Shown here in pieces: positions 1-8,093 of a stretch of DNA of 64,000 nucleotides (positions within the stretch are counted from its first letter, which is position 1; each line of letters begins with the position of its first letter). Made by a program: the position numbers and the translations under genes. The notes below the pieces were generated by a model. It made no database searches, had not been told where the DNA came from, and was given only the letters and a program-made list of their open reading frames with translations. The stretch lies in NCBI RefSeq assembly GCF_000312665.1, contig NZ_HF536772.1, positions 3,115,045 through 3,179,044 of the forward strand, read 5' to 3'. Source of the stretch: Rhizobium mesoamericanum STM3625 (GTDB taxonomy: Bacteria; Pseudomonadota; Alphaproteobacteria; Rhizobiales; Rhizobiaceae).

Positions 1-1
1 C

Positions 2-481
2 GGCCTGCCGATGGGCACGCGATGCGGCCAGATCGACCCCGGCGTGCTGCTCTACCTCCTGCAGCAGCATGGCATGACGGCACCGCAGCTGCAGGATCTT
101 CTCTACAAGGAATCAGGTCTGAAAGGGCTTTCCGGCATCAGCAACGACGTGCGCGACCTGCTTGCCAGCGACGAGGCGGGCGCACGGCTCGCGCTTGACC
201 ATTTCGTCCATCGCATAGGCCTCAACGCCGGCGCTCTGACCGCCGCGCTCGGCGGGCTGGACGCCTTTGTGTTTACGGCTGGCATCGGTGAAAATTCGCC
301 GGCCATGCGTGCACGGATTGCCAAGAAGCTGGAATGGGTTGGCGCCTTCCTCGATCAGGCGCGGAACGAGGCCGGTGATCTGCTTGTCTCCAGCGACGAC
401 AGCAAGGTGGCCATCTACGTCGTGCCGACGGACGAGGAACTGATGATCGCGCGGCATACGCTCGCGCTTATCGCGGCGTAG
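2..481 (+). CDS. ackA: Acetate kinase, C-terminal part (5' end outside window)
   Basis: This frame is open from the left edge, so the gene begins before the window. The visible 159 residues match the C-terminal half of acetate kinase, which interconverts acetate + ATP and acetyl phosphate + ADP in the cytoplasm. Visible family features are GVLLYLL, the [12 protein letters not shown] stretch, and the [13 protein letters not shown] nucleotide-binding segment typical of the ASKHA fold. The protein ends normally with a TAG stop. fabI follows after 43 bp on the same strand, so the two are probably cotranscribed; pta may lie upstream but is not visible. Confidence 0.93.
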   Translation, partial: GLPMGTRCGQIDPGVLLYLLQQHGMTAPQLQDLLYKESGLKGLSGISNDVRDLLASDEAGARLALDHFVHRIGLNAGALTAALGGLDAFVFTAGIGENSPAMRARIAKKLEWVGAFLDQARNEAGDLLVSSDDSKVAIYVVPTDEELMIARHTLALIAA

Positions 482-524
482 GTCGCGTCAGACTGCAGGT
501 TTTAAGACCGAAGAGAGGGCTGAT

Positions 525-1307
525 ATGATTCCAGAGGTAAAGGCCAAGCTTCTCGAAGGAAAGCGCGGGCTTGTGGTCGGTATTGCCAATGACCAGTCGA
601 TCGCGTGGGGCTGCGCCAGAGCGTTTCGTGCCTTGGGCGCGGAGCTTGCGGTGACCTATCTCAACGACAAGGCCAAGCCCTATGTCGAGCCGCTGGCTGA
701 GGCGTTGGAGGCGCCCATCGTCATGCCGCTGGACGTCGCAGTCCCCGGACAGTTGGAGGCCGTGTTCGACCGCATTGCGGAGCAATGGGGCGAGCTCGAT
801 TTCGTTGTGCATTCAATCGCCTTTTCGCCGAAGGAGACGCTGCAGGGGCGCGTCGTCGATGTGCCTCACGACGGCTTCCTGAAGACGATGGACATCTCCT
901 GCTGGTCGTTCATCCGCATGGCGCATCTCTCCGAACCTCTGATGAAACGTGGCGGCACCCTGTTCACCATGACTTACTACGGCAGCCAGATGGTCGTGAA
1001 GAACTACAATGTCATGGGCGTCGCCAAGGCGGCTCTGGAAAGCGCCGTCCGCTACATCGCCGCGGAGCTCGGACCGAAGGGCATCCGTGTGCATGCGATC
1101 TCGCCAGGCCCGCTGGCAACACGGGCAGCCTCAGGTATTCCCGAATTTGACGAGCTTCTGAACAGGGCACAGGAAACGGCCCCGACGCGCAGCCTCGTCT
1201 CCATCGACGATGTCGGCATGGCGACCGCCTTTCTGGCTCATGACGCCGCGCGATTGATCACGGGCGATACGATCTACATCGACGGCGGCTATCATATCGT
1301 TGACTAG
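525..1307 (+). CDS. fabI: Enoyl-[acyl-carrier-protein] reductase (NADH), FabI type
   Basis: This 260-residue enzyme would reduce trans-2-enoyl-ACP in the last step of each fatty acid elongation cycle. It has the FabI variant of the SDR cofactor loop (GIANDQSIAWG, residues 19-29) and HSIAFSPKE near residue 96. The active-site set Y151, Y161 and K168 keeps the same spacing as Tyr146/Tyr156/Lys163 of E. coli FabI. The length is normal for the family. A GAGAGGG ribosome site precedes the ATG. Its position beside ackA, away from other fatty acid genes, suggests it may be a second FabI copy rather than the housekeeping one; that is inference. Confidence 0.93.
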   Translation: MIPEVKAKLLEGKRGLVVGIANDQSIAWGCARAFRALGAELAVTYLNDKAKPYVEPLAEALEAPIVMPLDVAVPGQLEAVFDRIAEQWGELDFVVHSIAFSPKETLQGRVVDVPHDGFLKTMDISCWSFIRMAHLSEPLMKRGGTLFTMTYYGSQMVVKNYNVMGVAKAALESAVRYIAAELGPKGIRVHAISPGPLATRAASGIPEFDELLNRAQETAPTRSLVSIDDVGMATAFLAHDAARLITGDTIYIDGGYHIVD

Positions 1308-1338
1308 GACCGGGGCTTCCAAGCCTGTCGATGCACAA

Positions 1339-1369
1339 GACCCGCCGCTTGCAACGTGAGCGGCGGGTT
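1339..1369. terminator. Hairpin between fabI and the convergent tautomerase gene
   Basis: A perfect 10-bp inverted repeat, ACCCGCCGCT at 1340-1349 and AGCGGCGGGT at 1359-1368 with a 9-nt loop, sits in the gap between the two convergent genes. Its GC-rich stem fits a bidirectional terminator. There is no strong T-run on either side, so termination may be inefficient or factor-assisted. Confidence 0.55.
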
Positions 1370-1390
1370 CGGCGTCGGCTTTCGACAGCA

Positions 1391-1630
1391 TCAGGACTTT
1401 GCAGCGGCGGCGCGCTGTTTGCGGAATTGCAGGGCCGGAAGCCCGCCCCAGCCCCAATTGTCGAGATCGACTTCCTCGATCACGACGAAGGTGGATTCAA
1501 GCGGCTTGTTTAGGACGTCGAGCAGCACCTGGCTGACGCCCTTGATGATTGCGGCCTTTTCCTCAGCGGATACGGAATTGCGTTCGGGTGTGGTTCCTTC
1601 ACGGGTGACTTGTACGGTAACGATAGGCAT
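1391..1630 (-). CDS. 4-oxalocrotonate tautomerase family protein
   Basis: This small protein (79 aa) begins Met-Pro-Ile-Val, so removal of Met would expose the N-terminal proline that acts as catalytic base in the tautomerase superfamily. The VTREG, EEKAAIIKGVSQVLLDVL and FVVIEEVDLDNWGWGG segments match the beta-alpha-beta fold of 4-OT-like proteins. The substrate cannot be told from sequence. It lies 35 bp downstream of the SDR gene on the same strand, behind a good AAGGAGA ribosome site, and is probably in one transcript with it. Confidence 0.85.
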   Translation of the reverse strand: MPIVTVQVTREGTTPERNSVSAEEKAAIIKGVSQVLLDVLNKPLESTFVVIEEVDLDNWGWGGLPALQFRKQRAAAAKS

Positions 1631-1665
1631 TTGCAGTCTCCTTTCTCGAGGTTTGATCGCAGCGT

Positions 1666-2379
1666 CTACCAGCGGCCGGCGTTCTGGCCGCCATCGACGT
1701 GGAGGATCTCGCCGGTGACGAAGCTCGCTCCCTCGAGATAAAGGACGGCATCGACGATATCGCGAATTTCGCCCATCCGGCCGACCGGATGGAGGGTCGA
1801 AAGCGCTGCATGGGTTTCCTGTGGATGCATCGGCGTCTTGATCACGCCCGGCGAGACCGCGTTGACGCGAACGCCACTCTTTGCGTATTCGATTGCCAAT
1901 TCCTGGGTGACCGCGTTCAGGCCGCCCTTGGTCAGGGAAGCGAGGGCAGCGGGCACGCCGGCGATTGGCTGATTGACGAGGCTGGTGGTGATCGTGACGA
2001 TGTGGCCTGAGCGCTGTTTCAGCATTTCAGCGATTGCGTGCTGCGTGATGTGAAAGAAGCCGGCGACATTTACGCTCATGTTTTGGTCGTAGTCATCCTG
2101 GGTAAATTCCGTGAACGGCTTGGCCAGGAAGACGCCGGCATTGTTTACCAATGTGTCGATGCGGCCGAAGCGCTCAAGCGCCTCGCGCACGACACGCTTG
2201 GCAGTCTCGGGCTTGCCGATATCTCCGGGGACGGCAAGTATGCCGGTGTCCGAGCTCGGTTCGATCGACCGCGAGGTGGCGACGACGCGATAATTCCGAT
2301 CACGGTAGGCTCGCACCAATTCCGCGCCGATGCCCTGCGATGCACCGGTGACGATGGCGACCTTCTGTTGCGTGCTCAT
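1666..2379 (-). CDS. SDR family protein lacking the usual catalytic Tyr
   Basis: This is a 237-aa classical-length short-chain dehydrogenase. I chose the ATG of MSTQQKVAIVTG because it is preceded by GAAAGGATCAC; a longer frame adds 27 residues without family similarity. The Rossmann motif TGASQGIG (11-18) and NNAG (79-82) are intact, and so is the closing HVDGG. In the active-site helix, where Y-x3-K is expected, the sequence reads A147-S-L-T-K151. Tyr is therefore replaced by Ala, while Lys and the upstream TTS serine are kept. I recall an SDR subfamily with the same LASLTKGG pattern, so this may be a subfamily trait. The substrate is unknown. Confidence 0.85.
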   Translation of the reverse strand: MSTQQKVAIVTGASQGIGAELVRAYRDRNYRVVATSRSIEPSSDTGILAVPGDIGKPETAKRVVREALERFGRIDTLVNNAGVFLAKPFTEFTQDDYDQNMSVNVAGFFHITQHAIAEMLKQRSGHIVTITTSLVNQPIAGVPAALASLTKGGLNAVTQELAIEYAKSGVRVNAVSPGVIKTPMHPQETHAALSTLHPVGRMGEIRDIVDAVLYLEGASFVTGEILHVDGGQNAGRW

Positions 2380-2517
2380 GATGTGTGATCCTTTCAATTG
2401 CCGCGGCCGCTTGGGGGCCGCCCCACGCCCTCGGCGTTGGTGCAATTGATTTAGATCCATTCGACATAGGAGAGAATTGCCGCTGTTTGCGCGACAATCA
2501 ACCGAATTTCGGCATAA

Positions 2518-3450
2518 TCAGGCGAGGCTGTCTGCTGCAGCCGCCATGCGCGCGAATTCTGAACGAAGGCGAGGCGTCGCGAAATCGACAAAGGCGCGAA
2601 CCTTTGGCACCGACATCCGGCCCTGCGGCGCAAGTAGATGCACCGGAAGCGGCGGATGTTCGGCATCGGCTAGCACGATCTTCAACCGTCCGTCGCGTAC
2701 ATAAGCGGCGACATGGTAAGAGTAGAGCCTCGTCAGCCCGCCGCCCGCAGCAGCCGACGCGGCGGCGGCACGAACGCTGTTGACGATGCATCGCGGCGCG
2801 AAGTGAACCGTTCGCGGAATCGTCGAACCCTTGGCCGGCGTAAAGCTCCAGGAATCCAGACCGAAGTTGCTGAACGCGATGATCTGGTGTTTTGCCAGGT
2901 CGCCCGGCTCCCCAATGTCCGGATGGCTCACCAGATAGTCGGGGGAGGCGACCACGACGCGTCGCACGTCGCCACCGAGACGGGTGGAGACATGGGAGGA
3001 GTCCGACAGGTGGCCGATACGCACGGCAAGATCGACGCCTTCGTCGACGAGATTGACGAACCGATCCAGCATGAGAAACCGCACAGAGACGGACGGGTGA
3101 AGGTCCAGGAAGTCGTCCAATATCGGGCGCAACACCTCTTCTCCAAGGATAGGCGGCGCTGAAATTGTGAGCGTTCCGCGCGGTGCCGCCCGTTCGCCGC
3201 CGGCCAGCATGTCAGCTTCCTCGAGATCCACCAGCACGCGCCGACAGGCGGCCGCGTAGCGTTGACCAGCCTCGCTCAACTTCAATGTCCGGGTCGTCCG
3301 GTGCAGAAGCTCCACACCGACATGCGCCTCCAGGAAGCTCAGCGCGCGACTGACTGCCGTCGGCGATCGTTTGAGATTGCGGGCTGCACCGGCAAGACTG
3401 CCCTCGTCAATCGCCGTCACAAACACCTTCATTGCGTCGATGCGATCCAT
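2518..3450 (-). CDS. LysR family transcriptional regulator
   Basis: This 310-aa protein has an N-terminal winged helix-turn-helix (MDRIDAMKVFVTAIDEGSL, then SPTAVSRALSFLE at about residues 31-43) and a C-terminal effector-binding domain. I set the start at the ATG with GAGG upstream rather than the frame's earlier ATG at 3495. It lies 138 bp upstream of the SDR and tautomerase genes on the same strand and is divergent from the DJ-1/PfpI gene across 228 bp. Either neighbour could be its target. The inducer cannot be inferred. Confidence 0.9.
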   Translation of the reverse strand: MDRIDAMKVFVTAIDEGSLAGAARNLKRSPTAVSRALSFLEAHVGVELLHRTTRTLKLSEAGQRYAAACRRVLVDLEEADMLAGGERAAPRGTLTISAPPILGEEVLRPILDDFLDLHPSVSVRFLMLDRFVNLVDEGVDLAVRIGHLSDSSHVSTRLGGDVRRVVVASPDYLVSHPDIGEPGDLAKHQIIAFSNFGLDSWSFTPAKGSTIPRTVHFAPRCIVNSVRAAAASAAAGGGLTRLYSYHVAAYVRDGRLKIVLADAEHPPLPVHLLAPQGRMSVPKVRAFVDFATPRLRSEFARMAAAADSLA

Positions 3451-3678
3451 TCTGTCGCCTCGCGGAATAGTGATTGTCCGGCGGCGAGTATTCACCCGAA
3501 ATCAGAAGGAAGTAAATATGCGCAGGTGTGACAAGACAGGTTGCGAAATCGCTCTATCTGTTGGGCAAGCCGGCAGCTGATAAAGGTTCGGAAAAGACCC
3601 AGAGCGCGACGTGCTCGCGGGTAGCAGGAAAACCGGCCAAATCGCATCTCGCGTTCGCTCAACAAAGGGAGACTGACG

Positions 3679-4356
3679 ATGAAGATTCTGATGGTTTTGA
3701 CGTCGCATGATCAGCTTGGAAACACCGGCAAGCCGACCGGCTTTTGGCTCGAGGAGTTTGCCGCACCCTACTACGTGTTCAAGGATGCAGGCGCCGAGAT
3801 CACCCTTGCGTCGCCGAAGGGCGGACAGCCGCCGATCGACCCGAAGAGCGACGAGCCAGCCAATCAGACAGAGGCGATGGCGCGTTTCAAGGGCGATCCG
3901 GCAGCGCAAAAGGAGCTTGCAAACACCGTACGGCTCAGAGAGGTCAAGGCGGATGGCTTCGATACGGTCTTCTATCCCGGCGGCCACGGCCCGATGTGGG
4001 ATCTGGTAAACGACCAGAACTCGGTTGCCCTGATCGAAACTTTCTACAATGCGGGCAAGCCGATCGCTTTGGTCTGTCACGCCCCCGGCGTCCTCAGAAA
4101 GGTAACCTATCAGGGGCAGCCTCTCGTCAAAGGCAAGCGCGTCACCGGCTTCGCAAACAGCGAGGAGGAGGCTGTCCATCTCACAGAGGTCGTACCATTT
4201 CTCGTCGAGGATGAGTTGAAGCGGCTAGGTGGGCACTACGAGAAGGCCGGTGATTGGATCGATTTCACAATTGTCGACGGGCGGCTGATCACGGGGCAGA
4301 ATCCGGCCTCATCAGGCTCGGCTGCCAAGAAACTGCTGAAGCTCTTAAACCCTTGA
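3679..4356 (+). CDS. DJ-1/PfpI family protein (Hsp31/glyoxalase III-like)
   Basis: This 225-aa cytoplasmic protein has the class I glutamine-amidotransferase-like fold. The nucleophile elbow reads LVCHAPGVL, giving the Cys-His pair of Hsp31-like members, and FYPGGHGPMWDL carries the upstream loop. GFWLEEFAAPYY near the N-terminus matches the glyoxalase III/chaperone subgroup, whose members detoxify methylglyoxal or repair glycated proteins; which activity applies here is inference. A GGGAG ribosome site precedes the ATG. It is divergent from a LysR gene, a common arrangement for stress-inducible members. Confidence 0.87.
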   Translation: MKILMVLTSHDQLGNTGKPTGFWLEEFAAPYYVFKDAGAEITLASPKGGQPPIDPKSDEPANQTEAMARFKGDPAAQKELANTVRLREVKADGFDTVFYPGGHGPMWDLVNDQNSVALIETFYNAGKPIALVCHAPGVLRKVTYQGQPLVKGKRVTGFANSEEEAVHLTEVVPFLVEDELKRLGGHYEKAGDWIDFTIVDGRLITGQNPASSGSAAKKLLKLLNP

Positions 4357-4490
4357 ACCGGCGTTTGGCGCCACTTGCACTCTGATACAAAACGGGTGGA
4401 ACGCGACACATCCGGGATACTTCGGACTGATCCCCTGCAGCCACCGTCAACGACCAGTGCGTAAAGACCGGTCAACTGCAGGGTTCGAAA

Positions 4491-6257
4491 ATGATCCTAT
4501 TTCTGATCGCCTATCTGGCAGGGGCACTGACCATCGTCAGCCCCTGCATCCTTCCGGTGCTGCCCTTTGTCCTTTCGCGGGCAGGTCAGCCGTTTGCAAG
4601 AAGCATCCTGCCAATGCTGCTCGGCATTATCGTGACCTTTGCCGGCGTCGCAACGCTTGCTGCTGTCGGCGGAAGCTGGGCCGTGCACACCAACGAAATA
4701 GGCCGGTGTGCTGCCATTGCTTTGATTGCTGGTTTCGGGGTGACGCTACTTTCGCCGCGCATGGCTGCAATGATAATGCGGCCCGCCGTGGCGCTTGGCA
4801 GCCGCCTGTCGCAGCAGGCGGGCGGCAAGGCGGGCAGTGCCGGCGCTTCCTTCGTTCTCGGCGTCGCGACCGGTCTTCTCTGGGCGCCTTGCGCCGGCCC
4901 TATCCTGGGGCTGGTCCTGACGGGTGCCGCGCTGCAAGGGGCGAATGTGCAGACCACGCTGCTTTTGACAGCTTACGCAGCTGGTGCCGCAACTTCGCTT
5001 GCTTTGGCCGTACTTGCCGGCGAGAAGGTGTTTGCCGGTATGAAGCGATCATTGGGCATTGGCGATCGCCTGCGGCAGGGGCTTGGCGTCGCCGTCCTGG
5101 CTGGCGTTGCAGCAATCGCGCTTGGGCTCGATACCGGCCTGTTGTCGCGTCTCTCCTATGCCAGCAGCATCCGCATCGAGCAGTCGCTGCTTGATCGTCT
5201 GCGTGACACAGGCGGTGCTGGCGCAGAGGCGAGCGTTAATGCGATGCAGCTTGCCGCGAGCAATGGGCTTAAGGGATACCAGAGCAACTTGCCGAAGCTC
5301 GGCCGCTTCGTCTCGCTTGACGGCGCTGTTGAATGGTTGAATTCGAAGCCGCTCACGGCTGAAGATCTGCGCGGCAAGGTCGTTCTGGTCGATTTCTGGA
5401 CCTACTCATGCATCAACTGCATTCGGACGATCCCTTACCTTCGGGCCTGGGCCGAGAAGTATCGGGATCAAGGCCTTGTCGTGATCGGCGTCCATTCTCC
5501 CGAATTTGCTTTCGAGAAGCGGATAGACAATGTCCGTCAGGCGATGGATGAGTTCCAGATCGGCTATCCCGTCGCAATCGACAATGACTTCAAAATCTGG
5601 CGGTCGTTCGGCAACAACTACTGGCCAGCCCACTATTTCATCGACGCCAAGGGCCAGATCCGGCACACCCAGTTCGGCGAGGGAGACTATGAGCAATCCG
5701 AGCGGGTGATCCAGGATCTGCTCGCGGAAGCCGCCGGCAGCAGGAAGGCTGACACGGCCGCTGTCGCGCCGGATGCCAAGGGCGCCGAAGCGGCGCCCGA
5801 CCTCGCCCGGCTGCAGTCCGGTGAATCTTATATAGGCTATGTCCGCGCCGCCAACTTCATCTCGCCGGAAGGCGTCGGAGCAGATGTTGCGCGTGATTAC
5901 ACGGTGGGAAAACCGGAGCTCAACGAATGGGGACTCACCGGCAAGTGGACCGTAGGGGGCGAGCAAGCTTCGCTCGACCAGGCGGGCGGCGGCATCACGT
6001 ACCGGTTCAGTGCGCGGGATCTGCATCTGGTGCTTGGATCTGGAGCGGACGGCAAGAAGATCCGCTTTCAGGTGAAGGTGGATGGAGTGGAACCAGGCAT
6101 GGACCACGGTTCAGATATCGACGCAAAGGGCAACGGCACAGTCTCGCAAACCCGGCTCTATCAGCTGGTGCGCCAGTCCGGCGATGTGCGGGAGAGGACG
6201 TTCGAGATCCGCTTCCTCGATCCCGGTGTCGAAGCATTTGTCTTCACCTTCGGATGA
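4491..6257 (+). CDS. DipZ-like CcdA-TlpA fusion, thiol-disulfide exchange protein
   Basis: This 588-aa membrane protein fuses three parts. Residues 1-220 are a CcdA-type transmembrane electron carrier with the two membrane cysteines in SPCILPVLPF (C19) and WAPCAGP (C134). Residues 265-420 form a TlpA/thioredoxin-like domain with the redox pair C307-I-N-C310. Residues 455-588 form a beta-rich C-terminal domain like that of mycobacterial DipZ. It would move electrons from cytoplasmic thioredoxin across the membrane to periplasmic substrates. The adjoining membrane-anchored MsrA, 12 bp downstream, is the obvious candidate recipient (inference). Confidence 0.88.
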   Translation: MILFLIAYLAGALTIVSPCILPVLPFVLSRAGQPFARSILPMLLGIIVTFAGVATLAAVGGSWAVHTNEIGRCAAIALIAGFGVTLLSPRMAAMIMRPAVALGSRLSQQAGGKAGSAGASFVLGVATGLLWAPCAGPILGLVLTGAALQGANVQTTLLLTAYAAGAATSLALAVLAGEKVFAGMKRSLGIGDRLRQGLGVAVLAGVAAIALGLDTGLLSRLSYASSIRIEQSLLDRLRDTGGAGAEASVNAMQLAASNGLKGYQSNLPKLGRFVSLDGAVEWLNSKPLTAEDLRGKVVLVDFWTYSCINCIRTIPYLRAWAEKYRDQGLVVIGVHSPEFAFEKRIDNVRQAMDEFQIGYPVAIDNDFKIWRSFGNNYWPAHYFIDAKGQIRHTQFGEGDYEQSERVIQDLLAEAAGSRKADTAAVAPDAKGAEAAPDLARLQSGESYIGYVRAANFISPEGVGADVARDYTVGKPELNEWGLTGKWTVGGEQASLDQAGGGITYRFSARDLHLVLGSGADGKKIRFQVKVDGVEPGMDHGSDIDAKGNGTVSQTRLYQLVRQSGDVRERTFEIRFLDPGVEAFVFTFG

Positions 6258-6269
6258 AAGGACAGAACA

Positions 6270-7010
6270 ATGAAATATCGACAGAAAACCCGTTCTGCCT
6301 CAGTCGGTGCCATCGCTCACCTCGGCATTGCCGCGCTGGTGGTGCTCGGTGGAGGCGGCGTGGCGCTGAAATTGAATGGCGGATCGAAGCTCGAGGAAGC
6401 CAAGCAGGTTCCTAAGCCCCTGCATGACGTGACCACAACGGCCGGAACGCAAACGCTGGTGCTTGCCGGCGGCTGTTTCTGGGGTGTCCAAGGGGCATTT
6501 CAGCACGTTGTCGGCGTCGTGAGCGCCACGGCAGGGTATGCCGGTGGTAGTGCTGCGACGGCGACCTACGAGATGACCGAGACCGGGCAGACCGGCCATG
6601 CCGAAGCAGTGGAGGTCGTCTTCAATCCCAAGCAAGTCGGTTACGGCCAGCTCCTGCAGATCTTCTTCTCTGTGGTTCACGATCCGACACAGGTTGATCA
6701 GCAAGGACCTGATGTCGGGAAGCAATACCGTTCGGCGATCTTTCCGTTGAACGATGAGCAGGCAGAGGTCGCCTCCGATTATATCACGCAACTCGGCAAA
6801 GAAGGTGCGTTCAGCCGCCCGATCGCGACTTCGATCGAACTCGGGAAGACCTTCTATCGCGCCGAGGCCTATCATCAAGATTACGCCTACAACAATCCCG
6901 ACCAGCCTTATGTCTACATCTACGAGCAGCCGAAGATCGACGCTCTGAAACGGCTTTTCCCTGGGCAGTATCGGGAGCGACCAGTGCTTGTCGCAGACCG
7001 GGCGGGTTGA
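6270..7010 (+). CDS. msrA: Peptide-methionine (S)-S-oxide reductase, membrane-anchored
   Basis: The core, residues 60-235, is an MsrA domain: GGCFWGVQGAF holds the catalytic cysteine C69, and AGYAGG, GHAEAVEV and YRSAIF are family signatures. MsrA repairs oxidised methionine. Unlike cytosolic MsrA, this 246-aa protein has an N-terminal hydrophobic segment (about residues 12-33) that should anchor or export it. Periplasmic MsrA needs a membrane source of electrons, which the DipZ-like protein 12 bp upstream could supply. No separate MsrB is seen nearby. Confidence 0.92.
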   Translation: MKYRQKTRSASVGAIAHLGIAALVVLGGGGVALKLNGGSKLEEAKQVPKPLHDVTTTAGTQTLVLAGGCFWGVQGAFQHVVGVVSATAGYAGGSAATATYEMTETGQTGHAEAVEVVFNPKQVGYGQLLQIFFSVVHDPTQVDQQGPDVGKQYRSAIFPLNDEQAEVASDYITQLGKEGAFSRPIATSIELGKTFYRAEAYHQDYAYNNPDQPYVYIYEQPKIDALKRLFPGQYRERPVLVADRAG

Positions 7011-7088
7011 CCTTTGCCACGGCGATGCAGACCGTCCCGAACTTTCCGGGGACCGGACCAGCGGACCAGGCAATTGAGGAGAAAGACA

Positions 7089-7316
7089 ATGCGAATTCTA
7101 GTCGTTACTTTTGCCATGCTAGCGTTGGCAGCCGTGCCATGCGCCTGGGATAGTGCGCCGGGTGAATCGTCCCCGATCGCGGCCCTGTTCTCGCTGTTGT
7201 CGCCGGCGAATGCTGGTTCGAACGAGCGCGCGCAGACTGCACAGGGTACTTTCGTGGCGACGCCGTCCGACAAAGTACTCGCCCACTATGTGCGCTATCG
7301 AGGACCTCTAGGATGA
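7089..7316 (+). CDS. Small exported protein of unknown function
   Basis: This 75-aa frame starts at an ATG 9 nt after a strong AGGAG site, so translation is likely. Residues 1-20 form a short signal-peptide-like stretch (MRILVVTFAMLALAAVPCAW), and a second hydrophobic segment ending SPANAG could be an alternative cleavage region. No family is recognised. It follows msrA by 78 bp on the same strand, and its stop overlaps the start codon of a decayed gene (ATGA). It may be a genuine third member of the redox-repair operon or a leftover of rearrangement. Confidence 0.5.
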   Translation: MRILVVTFAMLALAAVPCAWDSAPGESSPIAALFSLLSPANAGSNERAQTAQGTFVATPSDKVLAHYVRYRGPLG

Positions 7317-7560
7317 AACTCTTCGAAGACAAGAAGTCGCGCTGGCGCTGAAAGGGCTCGACTCGAGCGTGACATAATCGGCTCTGCTGGTCAGCCCGCA
7401 GGGCGCAGAGCTCGCCATCATCGAATATTTCGACGAGCGTTGCCCTGAGCCACTACTCCTGCGGCAAGCGCGAAGATCGCGCCTTTGCGCGGACAGGTAC
7501 CCTGACGATCGCTGAAGACATCCATCCGCTTCTTCCGCCGCGGGGCGACTGCCCACCGAG
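7313..7560 (+). pseudogene. Decayed maleylacetoacetate isomerase / zeta GST-like gene
   Basis: The ATG at 7313 opens only a 12-codon frame, but neighbouring frames spell pieces of a zeta-class glutathione transferase in the right order. ALALKGLDSS is followed, after a gap, by LAIIEYFDERCPEP and then, one frame over, AEDIHPLLPP. In functional MaiA proteins these correspond to the thioredoxin-fold helix, the SLAIIEYLDE motif and the CDIHPL helix. The frames are broken by stops and shifts, and the C-terminal half is not recognisable. This is therefore a remnant. The exact 3' limit is uncertain. Confidence 0.65.
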
Positions 7561-8093
7561 GACCGATCGGCATTGGAGCCGAGGATGTTGCGGAACGGAG
7601 CCGCGCCTCGATCCGCCTCGGACTAAAGGCGGTAGATGCGTCCCGCAAGCGATTAATGGCTGATGCGGGTTAGCCTCGCTCGGTCAGTGGCCCCGTTTGC
7701 AGCGAATACGACGAGACTCCGGAAGATCTCTGCATGTGCCGCTGGTCCCCTCTGGCCCTCGGGACCTGAGGGTCTTTGAGGCTTAATCAATCCGGCTGCT
7801 GGCTTCTTAAGACCGTTCGAGGTCTGGTCGACACTCGGGTGCAGTGCAGGGCGAATGCGGACACCGCTCAGGTTTCTGCGCATCGGGTCGCTTGTGGGGG
7901 ATCCGCAATGGTCAGCCGCTGGCTGGTTGTCGTGGGTTGCCCCTTGGCGCGGACAAAGACAGCGTAATGTATGCCAATGTATCTCTCAACAGATGTGTCT
8001 ACATTGGCTTTCATTTCCAGCCGACGGACACACAAACGATACACATGGATCATGTTTTATAGCGGTGTCTTTAACACAGCCCGGAGAGTAGCG
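7561..8093. other. Non-coding or decayed stretch upstream of a hydrolase gene
   Basis: No supported gene lies here. The stretch follows the decayed isomerase-like gene and may hold more of its remains, but I recognise no protein piece. A small CCCTC/GAGGG inverted repeat is present at 7756-7772. The last part must hold the promoter and ribosome site (GGAGAG, near 8082) of the hydrolase that starts at 8094. Confidence 0.4.

Noticed and set aside
3465..3495. GAATA/TATTC and GTGA/TCAC short repeats in the LysR-PfpI gap
   Set aside because: The arms are short, the spacing is long and T-N11-A symmetry is not clear, so I do not call an operator.
5406..6107. 233-codon frame opposite the DipZ-like gene
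   Set aside because: It is a shadow of the TlpA and C-terminal domains, with no independent evidence.
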